This document shows, one piece after another, positions 16,981 to 24,423 of a stretch of 64,000 nt of DNA. The notes beneath the pieces were generated by a model that saw only the letters and a list, made by a program, of their open reading frames with translations, was not told the origin of the DNA and did not search any database. The translations under genes and the position numbers were made by a program. This DNA is from Peptoniphilus sp. GNH (GTDB lineage Bacteria > Bacillota > Clostridia > Tissierellales > Peptoniphilaceae), in assembly GCA_021307325.1 (NCBI GenBank), contig CP089931.1, forward strand, positions 1,078,979-1,142,978, written 5' to 3'. Each line of letters begins with the position of its first letter. Position 1 is the stretch's first letter.

Positions 16981-17598
16981 TTAAATTTCTTTGAAGGAAC
17001 TACTGCCTTCTACTTGGTAGCCTTGGGAGAGTCCAAAATCTGACGCTTTTGAAAAACTTTTTTCTAAATTTTTATTCGCTCTCTTTAATTTTTGTGTAAT
17101 GGAGTTGGCAAGTCTTGAAACTGCCTCGTTATATTCGTATTCAGATTCAAATGCATCACGGCTTAGCATAGATTCCGCTTTTTCATTGATTAGCATTCCA
17201 CCAATTCTCACTGACATGAATAAATCAGCTACATCTGGCTTCAAAACTGAATAAACAAACTCCTTAACAGCTTCATATGTTTCCTGTCTATTCCTATTTA
17301 TTTCGTCTTTAAGGAATATAGAAGGATCCACCACTTCACTCATACTTGGTTCAAAATCACCGGTTTTTTCACCATCTTCATCCTTTGTTGAAATAGCAAA
17401 TCCTTTATGCCTTTCTTGCTTATGCATGACATTGTATTCTGGACGGTTGTACTCTTTATCAACCTCTTCTTGTGCTCGCTTTTCAAACTCTTCTTCTGAT
17501 TCATCTGGTAATAAGTCAATATTTAACCAACCTTTGATTTCAGATAGGTTTAGTTCAAATGTTGTAAACTCTTTTTCATAACGTATTTTGATTTTCAT
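16981..17598 (-). CDS. sigma-70-like mobile-element protein
   Basis: A 205-residue acidic protein. It starts MKIKIRYEKEFTTFEL at ATG 17598 behind AAAGGGA. The middle carries 'EYNRPEYNVMHKQERHKG', and the part after residue 110 ('FLKDEINRNRQETYEAVKEF') resembles the sigma-factor-like family common in clostridial ICEs and prophages, where a region 4-type helix-turn-helix ends the protein. The end here is somewhat divergent. It would activate early or transfer genes. It follows a long untranslated leader with a terminator hairpin 50 bases before its start. Confidence 0.65.
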   Translation of the reverse strand: MKIKIRYEKEFTTFELNLSEIKGWLNIDLLPDESEEEFEKRAQEEVDKEYNRPEYNVMHKQERHKGFAISTKDEDGEKTGDFEPSMSEVVDPSIFLKDEINRNRQETYEAVKEFVYSVLKPDVADLFMSVRIGGMLINEKAESMLSRDAFESEYEYNEAVSRLANSITQKLKRANKNLEKSFSKASDFGLSQGYQVEGSSSFKEI

Positions 17599-17643
17599 AA
17601 AAATCCCTTTCCTTTCTGCCGATTGCAGTAAGACGAAAGGATA

Positions 17644-17676
17644 CAAAAAGAGCCGATGCTATATGAAGCACCGACT
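17644..17676 (-). terminator. intrinsic terminator/attenuator before sigma-like gene
   Basis: On the minus strand a 10-bp stem (17667-17676 with 17649-17658, loop of 8) ends in five T. It lies in the leader of the gene at 16981-17598 and not behind a gene's stop, so it could act as an attenuator. Confidence 0.65.
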
Positions 17677-17911
17677 CTCTTGCCTAAAAATAGCCATAGA
17701 AAAATAGAGGTACCTCACAAAGCACCTCACGAATAAATCCGTGAATGCCGTATGATGTATCCCATCGCCCTATAGCTAATCAGGCTCTGTGATAATTTAG
17801 TTGTGCAGGCCGATTATTAATCAGTCACTGCTTAGTAAGTGAGTTTTCTAAAACCCACCCCCTAATTTGCAAAGTACTATTTATAAAAGAGTTACTAGTA
17901 CTTTTAGGCAC
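17677..17911 (-). ncRNA. possible structured leader RNA or small RNA
   Basis: This 235-base stretch between the 44-residue peptide gene and the terminator holds no ORF on either strand that I can support. Read on the minus strand it has several local inverted repeats, for example TTCACGGATTTATTCGTGA and paired GAGGTGC/GAGGTACCTC segments, and it ends in the terminator at 17644-17676. I recall similar sequence in front of sigma-like genes of clostridial mobile elements, but I cannot confirm a named RNA family. Confidence 0.4.
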
Positions 17912-18046
17912 CTACCTGCCTTTTTTGGTTTGTGCTAGTGCACTACCAGCTACAGACTTTGCTTTACTTCCATAACGACCATCTCTAAGAATTGAACTTG
18001 CTTTAGAAGCAACTCGTTTAGAAGTCTGTTTTGAATTCTTTGCCAT
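17912..18046 (-). CDS. 44-residue basic peptide conserved in mobile elements
   Basis: ATG 18046 follows a strong GGGAGGTGA site. The product begins MAKNSKQTSKRVASKAS, continues 'ILRDGRYGSKAKSVAGSAL' and ends in AQTKKGR. It is highly basic and Ser/Ala/Lys rich. I know very similar short proteins from ICEs and from Gram-negative genomes, without assigned function. It is the first leftward gene of the element's early block and is divergent from the defence operon, with only about 30 bases between its start and that operon's -35 box. Confidence 0.75.
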   Translation of the reverse strand: MAKNSKQTSKRVASKASSILRDGRYGSKAKSVAGSALAQTKKGR

Positions 18047-18077
18047 ATATGTCACCTCCCTCTTTGCACAGAGTTTC

Positions 18078-18106
18078 TTGTTTATTGCCAAGAATTCTGA
18101 TATAAT
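18078..18106 (+). promoter_or_regulatory. sigma-A type promoter of the ABC-3C operon
   Basis: TTGTTT (18078-18083), a 17-base spacer and a perfect TATAAT (18101-18106). Transcription would start near 18113, leaving a leader of about 115 bases before the GTG start at 18229. Confidence 0.7.
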
Positions 18107-18171
18107 ATTTTTAATAGAAAATATGAGAATTTCTATACCTATATCCTACCAATTCGACCTATTTGAATTCA

Positions 18172-18210
18172 GGAACTTACGGAAGCATTCGGAAGCTTGC
18201 GGAAGAAATA
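18172..18210 (+). repeat. 10-bp GGAAGC-type tandem repeats in ABC-3C leader
   Basis: GGAA begins at 18172, 18181, 18191 and 18201; the two central units read GGAAGCATTC and GGAAGCTTGC. The array stops just before the ribosome binding site of the first ABC-3C gene, so it could be an operator or influence translation. Confidence 0.4.
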
Positions 18211-18228
18211 ATGAAAGGAGGTTATTTC

Positions 18229-19146
18229 GTGGAATTCAAAGATTATGCACAAGGACTAAAACCATATTTTTCCTTCGGAAAAAACGATGCAGATTTTTTT
18301 GTAGACATGATTGGAAATTTTATAAAAGACTCTGTTATGGATAATTGTAAAATTTTAGACAATATGCCTGATACTCAGGCAAGATATATAAATGGAAACT
18401 CTATCAGTAAAAAGGATGCCTTGTTTCTCTTTGAAAATAAAGATATTGACAAATATATTCAGTGGGTTCATGAATGCATTGAAAAATCTGATTCTTATAC
18501 AGACATATGTGAATGGTTACAAAATAACGGTTTAACTGGTTCTGCTCCCGACATCGAATGTTATGAGCTTTTAGCATCGATTTTTCTGTCTATTACTAAG
18601 AAATCCAAAGCGAAAAAAAAGACCTCCTCCCCCTTCGAAGAAAGTCTTAATTTAATAAAGGATATTAATACAAAAGTTGCCTCTTTACCCCGCCCAATAT
18701 TTGTTCAAGTACCAGATATTGCCTCTCCCATCGAATCACCATATATTCAGGAACTTTATGCAGCATATGGTGATGCAGAAGCAGTTAAAAATTTTTCTAA
18801 TAAGGATCTTCCGCATTATCCTGACTACGAAGACGATTTAAATGATCGCAGGATTGATTTCTATGCCGCAGTTTCTATTGAACGCAGTTTATTAGAATTG
18901 GATGCTGATAATCTGTCCAATCAATTTGACGTTCTAAAGGAAGAAACGCTTGATGGAGTTAAAGATACAAATAGGAAAAAGTATGCTAACGGATATGAAA
19001 AAATGCTATCTGTCATGGAGCAAGCCTCAACTCTACAATATAGAAATTATTTACTAAGCCAGTCACCTTATTGGATAAGTAATAAAATACAGAAAGGCGT
19101 TTGTCATCATTTAGTAAATGACGGCAAGCTTAGGTGGGTGAAATAA
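18229..19146 (+). CDS. ABC-3C system protein with unknown N-terminal effector and ABC-3C C-terminal domain
   Basis: GTG start at 18229, set by AGGAGG at 7 bases, gives 305 residues. The C-terminal ~110 residues match the conserved ABC-three-component C-terminal domain as I know it: 'DDLNDRRIDFYAAVSIERSL', 'YANGYEKMLSVMEQAS' and the diagnostic end 'GVCHHLVNDGKLRWV'. In ABC-3C systems this domain couples a variable N-terminal effector to the ATPase. Here the first ~150 residues ('EFKDYAQGLKPYFSFGKN' onward) show no nuclease, TIR, protease or membrane motif that I recognise. A Lys-rich segment (KKSKAKKK) separates the parts. It is first in a three-gene operon and is the likely toxic or effector component. 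Confidence 0.8.
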   Translation: MEFKDYAQGLKPYFSFGKNDADFFVDMIGNFIKDSVMDNCKILDNMPDTQARYINGNSISKKDALFLFENKDIDKYIQWVHECIEKSDSYTDICEWLQNNGLTGSAPDIECYELLASIFLSITKKSKAKKKTSSPFEESLNLIKDINTKVASLPRPIFVQVPDIASPIESPYIQELYAAYGDAEAVKNFSNKDLPHYPDYEDDLNDRRIDFYAAVSIERSLLELDADNLSNQFDVLKEETLDGVKDTNRKKYANGYEKMLSVMEQASTLQYRNYLLSQSPYWISNKIQKGVCHHLVNDGKLRWVK

Positions 19147-19147
19147 A

Positions 19148-19600
19148 ATGGCTAAAAAAGAACTATTTGGATCTGTTTTTGAATCTTCTCTTCGTATACT
19201 GTTATTACTGGATGTACTCAATGATATTCCATTGAATGAATCACAAATTACATCTATTGATTTCATGGCCATATATGGTAATGATTATGGAATTTCTGAT
19301 GAAAATTTACATGGGTATGGAATATTTAGACATAGCGAGTTTTCTGCAAAATCAAGGTCCATTTCTCTAGCATTAAAAAAATTAGTTTTAGAATCATCCG
19401 TAGATTTTATTTCTAATAATAACGGATACAGCTATTCCATCTCACCCCAAGGGAAAAGAATAGCAGATGCCATCAACGATAGATACAGTAATGAATATAG
19501 AAATGCAATAAAATCTATAATGAGTGAGTATCCTAATCTGAATTTTATAGAACTACATTCTACTATTCTTTATAACTCTATTGATTCATTGGAGGATTAA
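19148..19600 (+). CDS. ABC-3C system middle component (MC2-like)
   Basis: A 150-residue winged-helix-like protein starting one base after the upstream stop. 'SLRILLLLDVLNDIPLNESQ', 'SIDFMAIYGNDYGISD', 'LALKKLVLESSVDF' and 'YSISPQGKRIADAINDRYS' match the pattern of ABC-3C middle components, closest in my memory to MC2. These bridge effector and ATPase, a role comparable to LmuC of Lamassu. The gene stops one base before the ATG of the ATPase, so the three are clearly one translational unit. Confidence 0.8.
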   Translation: MAKKELFGSVFESSLRILLLLDVLNDIPLNESQITSIDFMAIYGNDYGISDENLHGYGIFRHSEFSAKSRSISLALKKLVLESSVDFISNNNGYSYSISPQGKRIADAINDRYSNEYRNAIKSIMSEYPNLNFIELHSTILYNSIDSLED

Positions 19601-19601
19601 C

Positions 19602-21440
19602 ATGAATGGATTCATAATAAAACGATTAACAGTATCTGGAGGAGGCCATTCTCCTTCTACTATTGATTTTTCAGACAGAGTTAATTTAATCATAGGCCCA
19701 TCTAATACAGGTAAAAGTTTAATCATGGACTGTATTGATTATGTTTTTGGATTTACACCTAAGTCAGATAAACCATCAAAAATTGTAGATAACAATAACG
19801 GATATACTCATATTGAATTGTTACTGGATTCGGATAATGGTAGTCTAACACTTAAAAGAGAAATTGGTTCTACCAAAATTGAAGTTATCAGTGGTATATC
19901 AAATATTGATTGTGGATTTTATAGCGCTGATCACAAAGCAAAGAAAAACATTAGTGATATTTTACTTTATTTAATAGGTATTGATACAACTCATAAAGTA
20001 TTAGCATCTCAAGCAGGTAAAACTCAAAAATTAACTTGGAGAACTATATTACATCTATTCCTTATGAAACAAAAGGATATTGATAGAGAGACTTCTGCTC
20101 TTTTAATGCCCGATCAAAGAGGTAGAACTCCATCAGCTTCTGCCCTTCTATTTCTATTAACAGGATTAGATGCCAATGATGTAAAAAAACAAGAAGACCC
20201 TACTATAAGCAAGGCCAAACGTGAAGCAATAATTATGTATATTCGTTCCAAAAAGGATCAACTAATTGCTAAAAAGGAATCTATAGAAAAGAAACTACCC
20301 AATCATGATGTACAAGATTCAAAACGACTAGTTGATTCTCTGCAAGCAGAGATAAGTATTCTTCAAGAACAATTAAATGAAGCAAATGATAAAGGTAAAG
20401 AATTACTAAATGACTTGTACAATAATAACTCATTACTTTCTGAAACTAATACATTACTCAGAAACTTTGAGTCATTAAATAACCAGTATAAATCAGATAT
20501 ACGAAGGTTGGAGTTTATTATAGATGGTCAAACTGCATCTATAGACATAACACCTCATAAAAACTGTCCTTTCTGCAATAATGAATTAAAAAATCCTCCT
20601 AAAAAGGATTACATTGAATCTGCTGTTTCAGAATTAAACAATCTAAAATCGCACCTTGTTAATCTGGAAATTGCACAGAGCAGTGCTTTAAAGAAAAAAG
20701 AAATTGTTGAAAAGAAAATTATTGAATTAGAAAAATCAAAAGCTGATTTGGATGATTATATTAACTCTTCTTTAAAACCGAAATTAGATACCTTTAATGA
20801 AGAACTAAATAAACATCTAAAAATAATGCAAATGCATTTTGAATTAGCTTCATTAAAGGAGATTGAAACTGAATTTGGTACAGATTTATTTATTCAAGAA
20901 ACTAAAGAAGATGAAGCAATCAACAAGTACAACATATTTAGTCAATTTGACCTTCAGTTAATACAAGCATTTGAAGAAAAATTAAAATACGCTCTAGAAA
21001 AATCAAAAATTGGAGGCGCTTCTTCAGCTAGACTTAACATGAAATCATTCGACATTGAAATTGATAATATAAACAAAGCTTCTAGTATGGGTGGTGGATA
21101 CTGTGCAATACTAAATGCTTTAGTATCCTATTCAATGCATAGCTTCATATTAGAAATAAATGGGTACTCCCCTAACTTCTTTGCAATTGACTCTGCCTTA
21201 ACTCAATTATCTGAAGCAGAATACGTGGAAGCAATTAACTCAGTTAAGCGAGGTTTCCTAGAATTTATTCTCAAACAGAATCATAATAGACAAATAATTA
21301 TGATTGAACAGAAGGATGAGTTACCTTTCATACCAGAGCATTGTCCTGATAAAGGCATCAATGTAATAGAATTTACAAGAAATCCAAACTCTGGGAGATA
21401 TGGTTTTCTTAATGACGTTGTAAACGCTGAACATAAATAG
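19602..21440 (+). CDS. ABC-3C / Lamassu-like SMC-type ATPase with zinc hook
   Basis: A 612-residue Rad50/SMC-like ATPase. Walker A 'GPSNTGKS' is at residues 32-39. Two coiled-coil arms (about 205-320 and 335-415) flank a zinc-hook-like 'NCPFCNNEL' with Cys322 and Cys325. The signature-like 'SSMGGGYCAILNAL' lies at about 494-507 and Walker B 'FFAIDSALTQL' at about 526-536, with serine in place of the usual catalytic glutamate. Start ATG 19602 follows GGAGG at 6 bases. In such systems the ATPase senses DNA ends or structures and releases the effector. The product would act in the cytoplasm on DNA. Confidence 0.88.
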   Translation: MNGFIIKRLTVSGGGHSPSTIDFSDRVNLIIGPSNTGKSLIMDCIDYVFGFTPKSDKPSKIVDNNNGYTHIELLLDSDNGSLTLKREIGSTKIEVISGISNIDCGFYSADHKAKKNISDILLYLIGIDTTHKVLASQAGKTQKLTWRTILHLFLMKQKDIDRETSALLMPDQRGRTPSASALLFLLTGLDANDVKKQEDPTISKAKREAIIMYIRSKKDQLIAKKESIEKKLPNHDVQDSKRLVDSLQAEISILQEQLNEANDKGKELLNDLYNNNSLLSETNTLLRNFESLNNQYKSDIRRLEFIIDGQTASIDITPHKNCPFCNNELKNPPKKDYIESAVSELNNLKSHLVNLEIAQSSALKKKEIVEKKIIELEKSKADLDDYINSSLKPKLDTFNEELNKHLKIMQMHFELASLKEIETEFGTDLFIQETKEDEAINKYNIFSQFDLQLIQAFEEKLKYALEKSKIGGASSARLNMKSFDIEIDNINKASSMGGGYCAILNALVSYSMHSFILEINGYSPNFFAIDSALTQLSEAEYVEAINSVKRGFLEFILKQNHNRQIIMIEQKDELPFIPEHCPDKGINVIEFTRNPNSGRYGFLNDVVNAEHK

Positions 21441-21453
21441 ATTGGGAGACAAT

Positions 21454-21675
21454 ATGAAAATAACTTACGAAAAACTATGGCACATACTACTAACTAAAAA
21501 CATGACACGTGAAGATTTAAGAATACAAAGTGGCGTTAGTTCTAACACAATTGCAAAACTAGGTCGTGGAGATAATCTAACAACAGATGTTTTACTAAAA
21601 ATATGTAAAGTTCTTAAATGTGGCATTGAAGATATTTTAGAAACAAAGTTTATAGATGAGGAAGATGAACAGTAA
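21454..21675 (+). CDS. XRE-family regulator, possible restriction controller
   Basis: A 73-residue stand-alone Cro/CI helix-turn-helix: 'MTREDLRIQSGVSSNTIAKL' is the HTH and 'TDVLLKICKVLKCGIEDIL' the trailing helices. ATG 21454 (MKITYEKLW) follows GGGAG at 5 bases; a TTG four codons earlier is less likely. It lies 13 bases after the ABC-3C ATPase gene and 107 bases before the restriction endonuclease gene, so it could control either. Proteins of this kind often accompany C5 methylase systems in mobile elements. Confidence 0.88.
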   Translation: MKITYEKLWHILLTKNMTREDLRIQSGVSSNTIAKLGRGDNLTTDVLLKICKVLKCGIEDILETKFIDEEDEQ

Positions 21676-21782
21676 CATCCAATCAATGGCTATTATGCAT
21701 CTGCATTAAATAAGGTCATCACTTTAAGGTAATTATTAAACACTAACCTAATACACAAAAAATCGTTAAGGAGTTAAATAAA

Positions 21783-22874
21783 ATGAGCGCGACAAATGAA
21801 AGAAATAAAAAAGTATCATCTATTTTAGATAGTATTTATGCAAATGCAATCAATGATGATTATTTAGTTGATGAATCGAAATATAGCAATTCATTAAACA
21901 AGCTATTTACCACAAGTGCATGGGGATTCAGAGAAATTTTACTCGTAGTAATTGTAGGAATGAAATTAGATTCATCATTCAAAGCCTCTGTGGGCTTATA
22001 TGATTGTAATCCCAGAGCAATATATGAAGGACCTATAAAAGAATTTTTAATCAATAAAGAAATTCCACATAGAAAGTCTGGTCCTTTGAATGTCGCTAAA
22101 GCAACTGTAGGCTTAGACATGACTTGGGCTACTCAGCGCAGACCTTCTAATGTCGCTGAAGAAGTTGTTAACTTGGTAAATTTACTCGAATCAGATAAAA
22201 CAATAATTGATGATGTTTCTGTTTCATTGATTCGTAAATTAATTGGAGAATCCAAACGCATAGAAGCCCTTAGTGTTAATGTGGAACCTTCTTCTGATCC
22301 TCTATTTCTATATAAGCTTTGTTATGAATTAACTACAAAAGTCCCTGATTCGGGAAATACTCCACAAAAGATAGCAGCTTATCTTCTAAAAAACTTTCAT
22401 CTTGCTATGAATACTGGAGTAATAGTTACTGGAGAAGAAGATAGAGCTTCTGTTACAAGTACCACTAGCAAAAAACCTGGTGATGTTAATGAAGAATCTA
22501 TTGACGGCATAATTTATAAAGTCTATGAAATCACCGTTAAACCTTTTGACATAGCTAGAATCCGTGATTCATATGACTGCATCCATATATATAATGATAA
22601 TAATGGAAATAATGTAAATGAGGTAATTGTGATCTGCCGTGAAGAAGATTGTCCTAAAGAAATGACAAAAAGTAATCTATCTTTATATATGGGAAACTAT
22701 AATTATCAAGACATAGTATACTATTATTGGAATATTTTTGAGTGGATGTCAGATACTTTACAACGAATGACACCTCTAGCCAGGAAAAATTTCTATTCCG
22801 ACTTGAACAATTATATATCTGATATAAATACTGCGGAAATTGTAAAAATAAAATGGCAAGAATTACATCAGTAA
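21783..22874 (+). CDS. putative type II restriction endonuclease (distantly SacI-like)
   Basis: A 363-residue protein convergent with a C5 methyltransferase gene, the usual layout for a type II pair. The middle has 'YDCNPRAIYEGPIKEF' and the C-terminal half holds a candidate PD-(D/E)xK site: Asp234 in 'KKPGDVNEE', then 'IDGIIYKVYEITVKPFD' with Glu249 and Lys253. The order of these motifs parallels SacI-family enzymes as I remember them. The relation is weak and specificity cannot be deduced. ATG 21783 follows AAGGAG. Cleavage of unmodified foreign DNA is the expected role. Confidence 0.65.
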   Translation: MSATNERNKKVSSILDSIYANAINDDYLVDESKYSNSLNKLFTTSAWGFREILLVVIVGMKLDSSFKASVGLYDCNPRAIYEGPIKEFLINKEIPHRKSGPLNVAKATVGLDMTWATQRRPSNVAEEVVNLVNLLESDKTIIDDVSVSLIRKLIGESKRIEALSVNVEPSSDPLFLYKLCYELTTKVPDSGNTPQKIAAYLLKNFHLAMNTGVIVTGEEDRASVTSTTSKKPGDVNEESIDGIIYKVYEITVKPFDIARIRDSYDCIHIYNDNNGNNVNEVIVICREEDCPKEMTKSNLSLYMGNYNYQDIVYYYWNIFEWMSDTLQRMTPLARKNFYSDLNNYISDINTAEIVKIKWQELHQ

Positions 22875-22898
22875 ATTTTTTACAGCCTCTTTATATCA

Positions 22899-22927
22899 AT
22901 AGAGGAGCATTTTTTATGCTCCTCTAT
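22899..22927. terminator. hairpin between convergent endonuclease and methylase genes
   Basis: A perfect 12-bp stem (22899-22910 with 22916-22927) with a five-T loop lies between the two convergent stops. T-runs beyond the stem are weak on both sides, but the position suits a shared bidirectional terminator. Confidence 0.55.
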
Positions 22928-22931
22928 AACA

Positions 22932-23996
22932 CTAGCAATATTTTTTAAAATACTCCATTATCGCTTTGGCGACAGCTTCAGCTAATTTACAAGGAACCGC
23001 ATTACCAATTTGAGTATAAATCTTACCTTTGTTTCCACAAAAAATATAATCATCTGGGAATGTTTGTATTCTAGCAGCTTCTTTGATCGTAATTCTTCTC
23101 AATCTTTTGGGAGCTTCCACAAATTCAGGTTCTATAGTTCCTTCCATAAGCCCTTTATGATAATTTACTACCCAATCACTTTCCGAGTTTCCATATAAAT
23201 AGTCTTCATCTACAAAAGGGGTTTTGTTTCCTCCCATTGAGGCAGGGAGTGTATTCGAATATTCATCAACATTTATAGGTCTTCCCTGACCATTAAAATA
23301 CATACCTGCATATGGAGATTTTCTCATAATCGGCTTAGTAGCAAAAGTAATTTTTGCCGTACAAGTATTTGGATTAACCTTAGTTCCTGCTTTACCAAGA
23401 TCCTTTAGAGTTTCCCTTATGAAAGGAGCTTGATTTTTTTGTTTCTGTAAAAGATTTCGAATATTAAATTCAAAATTATCATCTTTACAATCTTTTATTC
23501 CTATGAAGAACACTCTTTCACGTTTTTGAGGCACCCCATATTCAATTGCATTTAAAATATAAAGCTCACATCTATACCCCATTGCTTTGGCTTTATCTAA
23601 AAATTTTGTTCTAACCGAACTCCATTTGTCTAACTTACCTAAAGCTTTAACATTCTCCATTACAAACATTTTAGGTTGTACTTTATTTACGGCATCCAAA
23701 AAAGTAAAAATTAACTTACTCCTCTCATCAGAAGGATTCATTTTCCCCGCCACTGAAAACCCTTGGCACGGCGGTCCACCAAAAACAAGATCAATCCCAT
23801 AATACTTATCTAAAGTATTAATTATGTTGTTAATATCATCGTTAATAATCCTTGTATGTGGATGATTGGCACGATATGTTTCACTAGCATCACTTACAAT
23901 TTCATTAGCCAGTAACACAGACACTCCTGCATTCTCAAATCCTACATCCATTCCTCCTGCACCGCTAAATAACGAAATCGCTTGAATTTTATCCAC
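22932..23996 (-). CDS. C5-cytosine methyltransferase of the type II system
   Basis: A 354-residue DNA C5 methyltransferase. Motif I 'SLFSGAGGMDVGFENAG', the catalytic 'GGPPCQGFSVAG' with Cys77, 'MENVKAL', 'GVPQKRERVFFIGI' and the terminal 'TQIGNAVPCKLAEAVAKAI' are all present. The target-recognition part lies between about 215 and 280. GTG 23996 overlaps the TAG of the AbrB-like gene by one base, so translation is probably coupled. The gene is convergent with the putative endonuclease and should protect its sites in the host chromosome. Confidence 0.93.
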   Translation of the reverse strand: MDKIQAISLFSGAGGMDVGFENAGVSVLLANEIVSDASETYRANHPHTRIINDDINNIINTLDKYYGIDLVFGGPPCQGFSVAGKMNPSDERSKLIFTFLDAVNKVQPKMFVMENVKALGKLDKWSSVRTKFLDKAKAMGYRCELYILNAIEYGVPQKRERVFFIGIKDCKDDNFEFNIRNLLQKQKNQAPFIRETLKDLGKAGTKVNPNTCTAKITFATKPIMRKSPYAGMYFNGQGRPINVDEYSNTLPASMGGNKTPFVDEDYLYGNSESDWVVNYHKGLMEGTIEPEFVEAPKRLRRITIKEAARIQTFPDDYIFCGNKGKIYTQIGNAVPCKLAEAVAKAIMEYFKKYC

Positions 23997-24178
23997 TAAT
24001 TTTCACCATCCTCATCATGTATTTTTAGCAATAAACATTCACTTTCTGAATCTAAATATATATCAAACTTTGTTTTTCCTTTTTGAATATTCAAATTGGA
24101 TAAAACTGCTTTAGGTAACCTTATTCGCATATCCTGCTGTAAGACATATGTATCTAAAAATATACATTTCCCCTTCAT
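23996..24178 (-). CDS. AbrB-like small DNA-binding protein
   Basis: A 60-residue protein with features of the AbrB/MazE/SpoVT swapped-hairpin fold: 'RIRLPKAVLSNLNIQKG' followed by strands 'FDIYLDSESECLLLKI'. ATG 24178 follows AGGAGG. It is first in a two-gene operon with the methyltransferase, translationally coupled, under a near-consensus promoter. It may autoregulate the pair, keeping methylase level set; an antitoxin role is possible but no toxin gene is adjacent. Confidence 0.7.
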   Translation of the reverse strand: MKGKCIFLDTYVLQQDMRIRLPKAVLSNLNIQKGKTKFDIYLDSESECLLLKIHDEDGEN

Positions 24179-24203
24179 AAATACGCCTCCTTTATTTAGT
24201 CTT

Positions 24204-24232
24204 ATTTTAACCTATTTTTAGTCTATTATCAA
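24204..24232 (-). promoter_or_regulatory. promoter of the abrB-like/methyltransferase operon
   Basis: On the minus strand TTGATA (24227-24232), 17 bases, TAAAAT (24204-24209). AGACTAAA occurs twice, once in the spacer and once just after the -10 box, a possible operator for the AbrB-like protein. Confidence 0.65.
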
Positions 24233-24245
24233 CCTACTATTATCT

Positions 24246-24383
24246 TTTAAAGGTGGGTGCAGGTGGGTGCATTTTTGCAAATATCCATTCTGTCTTGTCG
24301 ACCTTTTACTGTCGATAAGTTTCCACACACCTATTTTATAGTCCAAAAAACAAGGCTTATTCCAGCCCACCTATACCTTTTAA
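24246..24383. repeat. inverted GGT-rich repeats at the element's right end
   Basis: AGGTGGGTGC is repeated in tandem at 24251-24260 and 24261-24270, and a degenerate inverted copy (CCCACCTATACCTTTTAA) lies at 24366-24383. The 14-mer GGTGCAGGTGGGTG matches, with one difference, the reverse complement of the right arm of the repeat at 13514-13613. The 240-base gap between the AbrB-like gene and rlmD holds no gene. A recombinase or replication-protein site is possible. Confidence 0.45.
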
Positions 24384-24423
24384 CGATAGCACTGGAAGAA
24401 GCCTATAATTTCTACACTTTATT

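Noticed and set aside
17644-17676. The stem GAGTCGGTGC looks like the 3' end of a Cas9 tracrRNA
   Set aside because: No cas genes, repeats or anti-repeat nearby; it is simply a terminator stem with a chance match.
18078-18344. An 88-residue plus-strand frame from TTG 18078
   Set aside because: It covers the -35/-10 boxes and the leader of the ABC-3C operon and overlaps its first gene in another frame; no ribosome site.
24251-24270. Tandem 10-bp repeat considered as a CRISPR start
   Set aside because: Only two adjacent copies without spacers and no cas genes.
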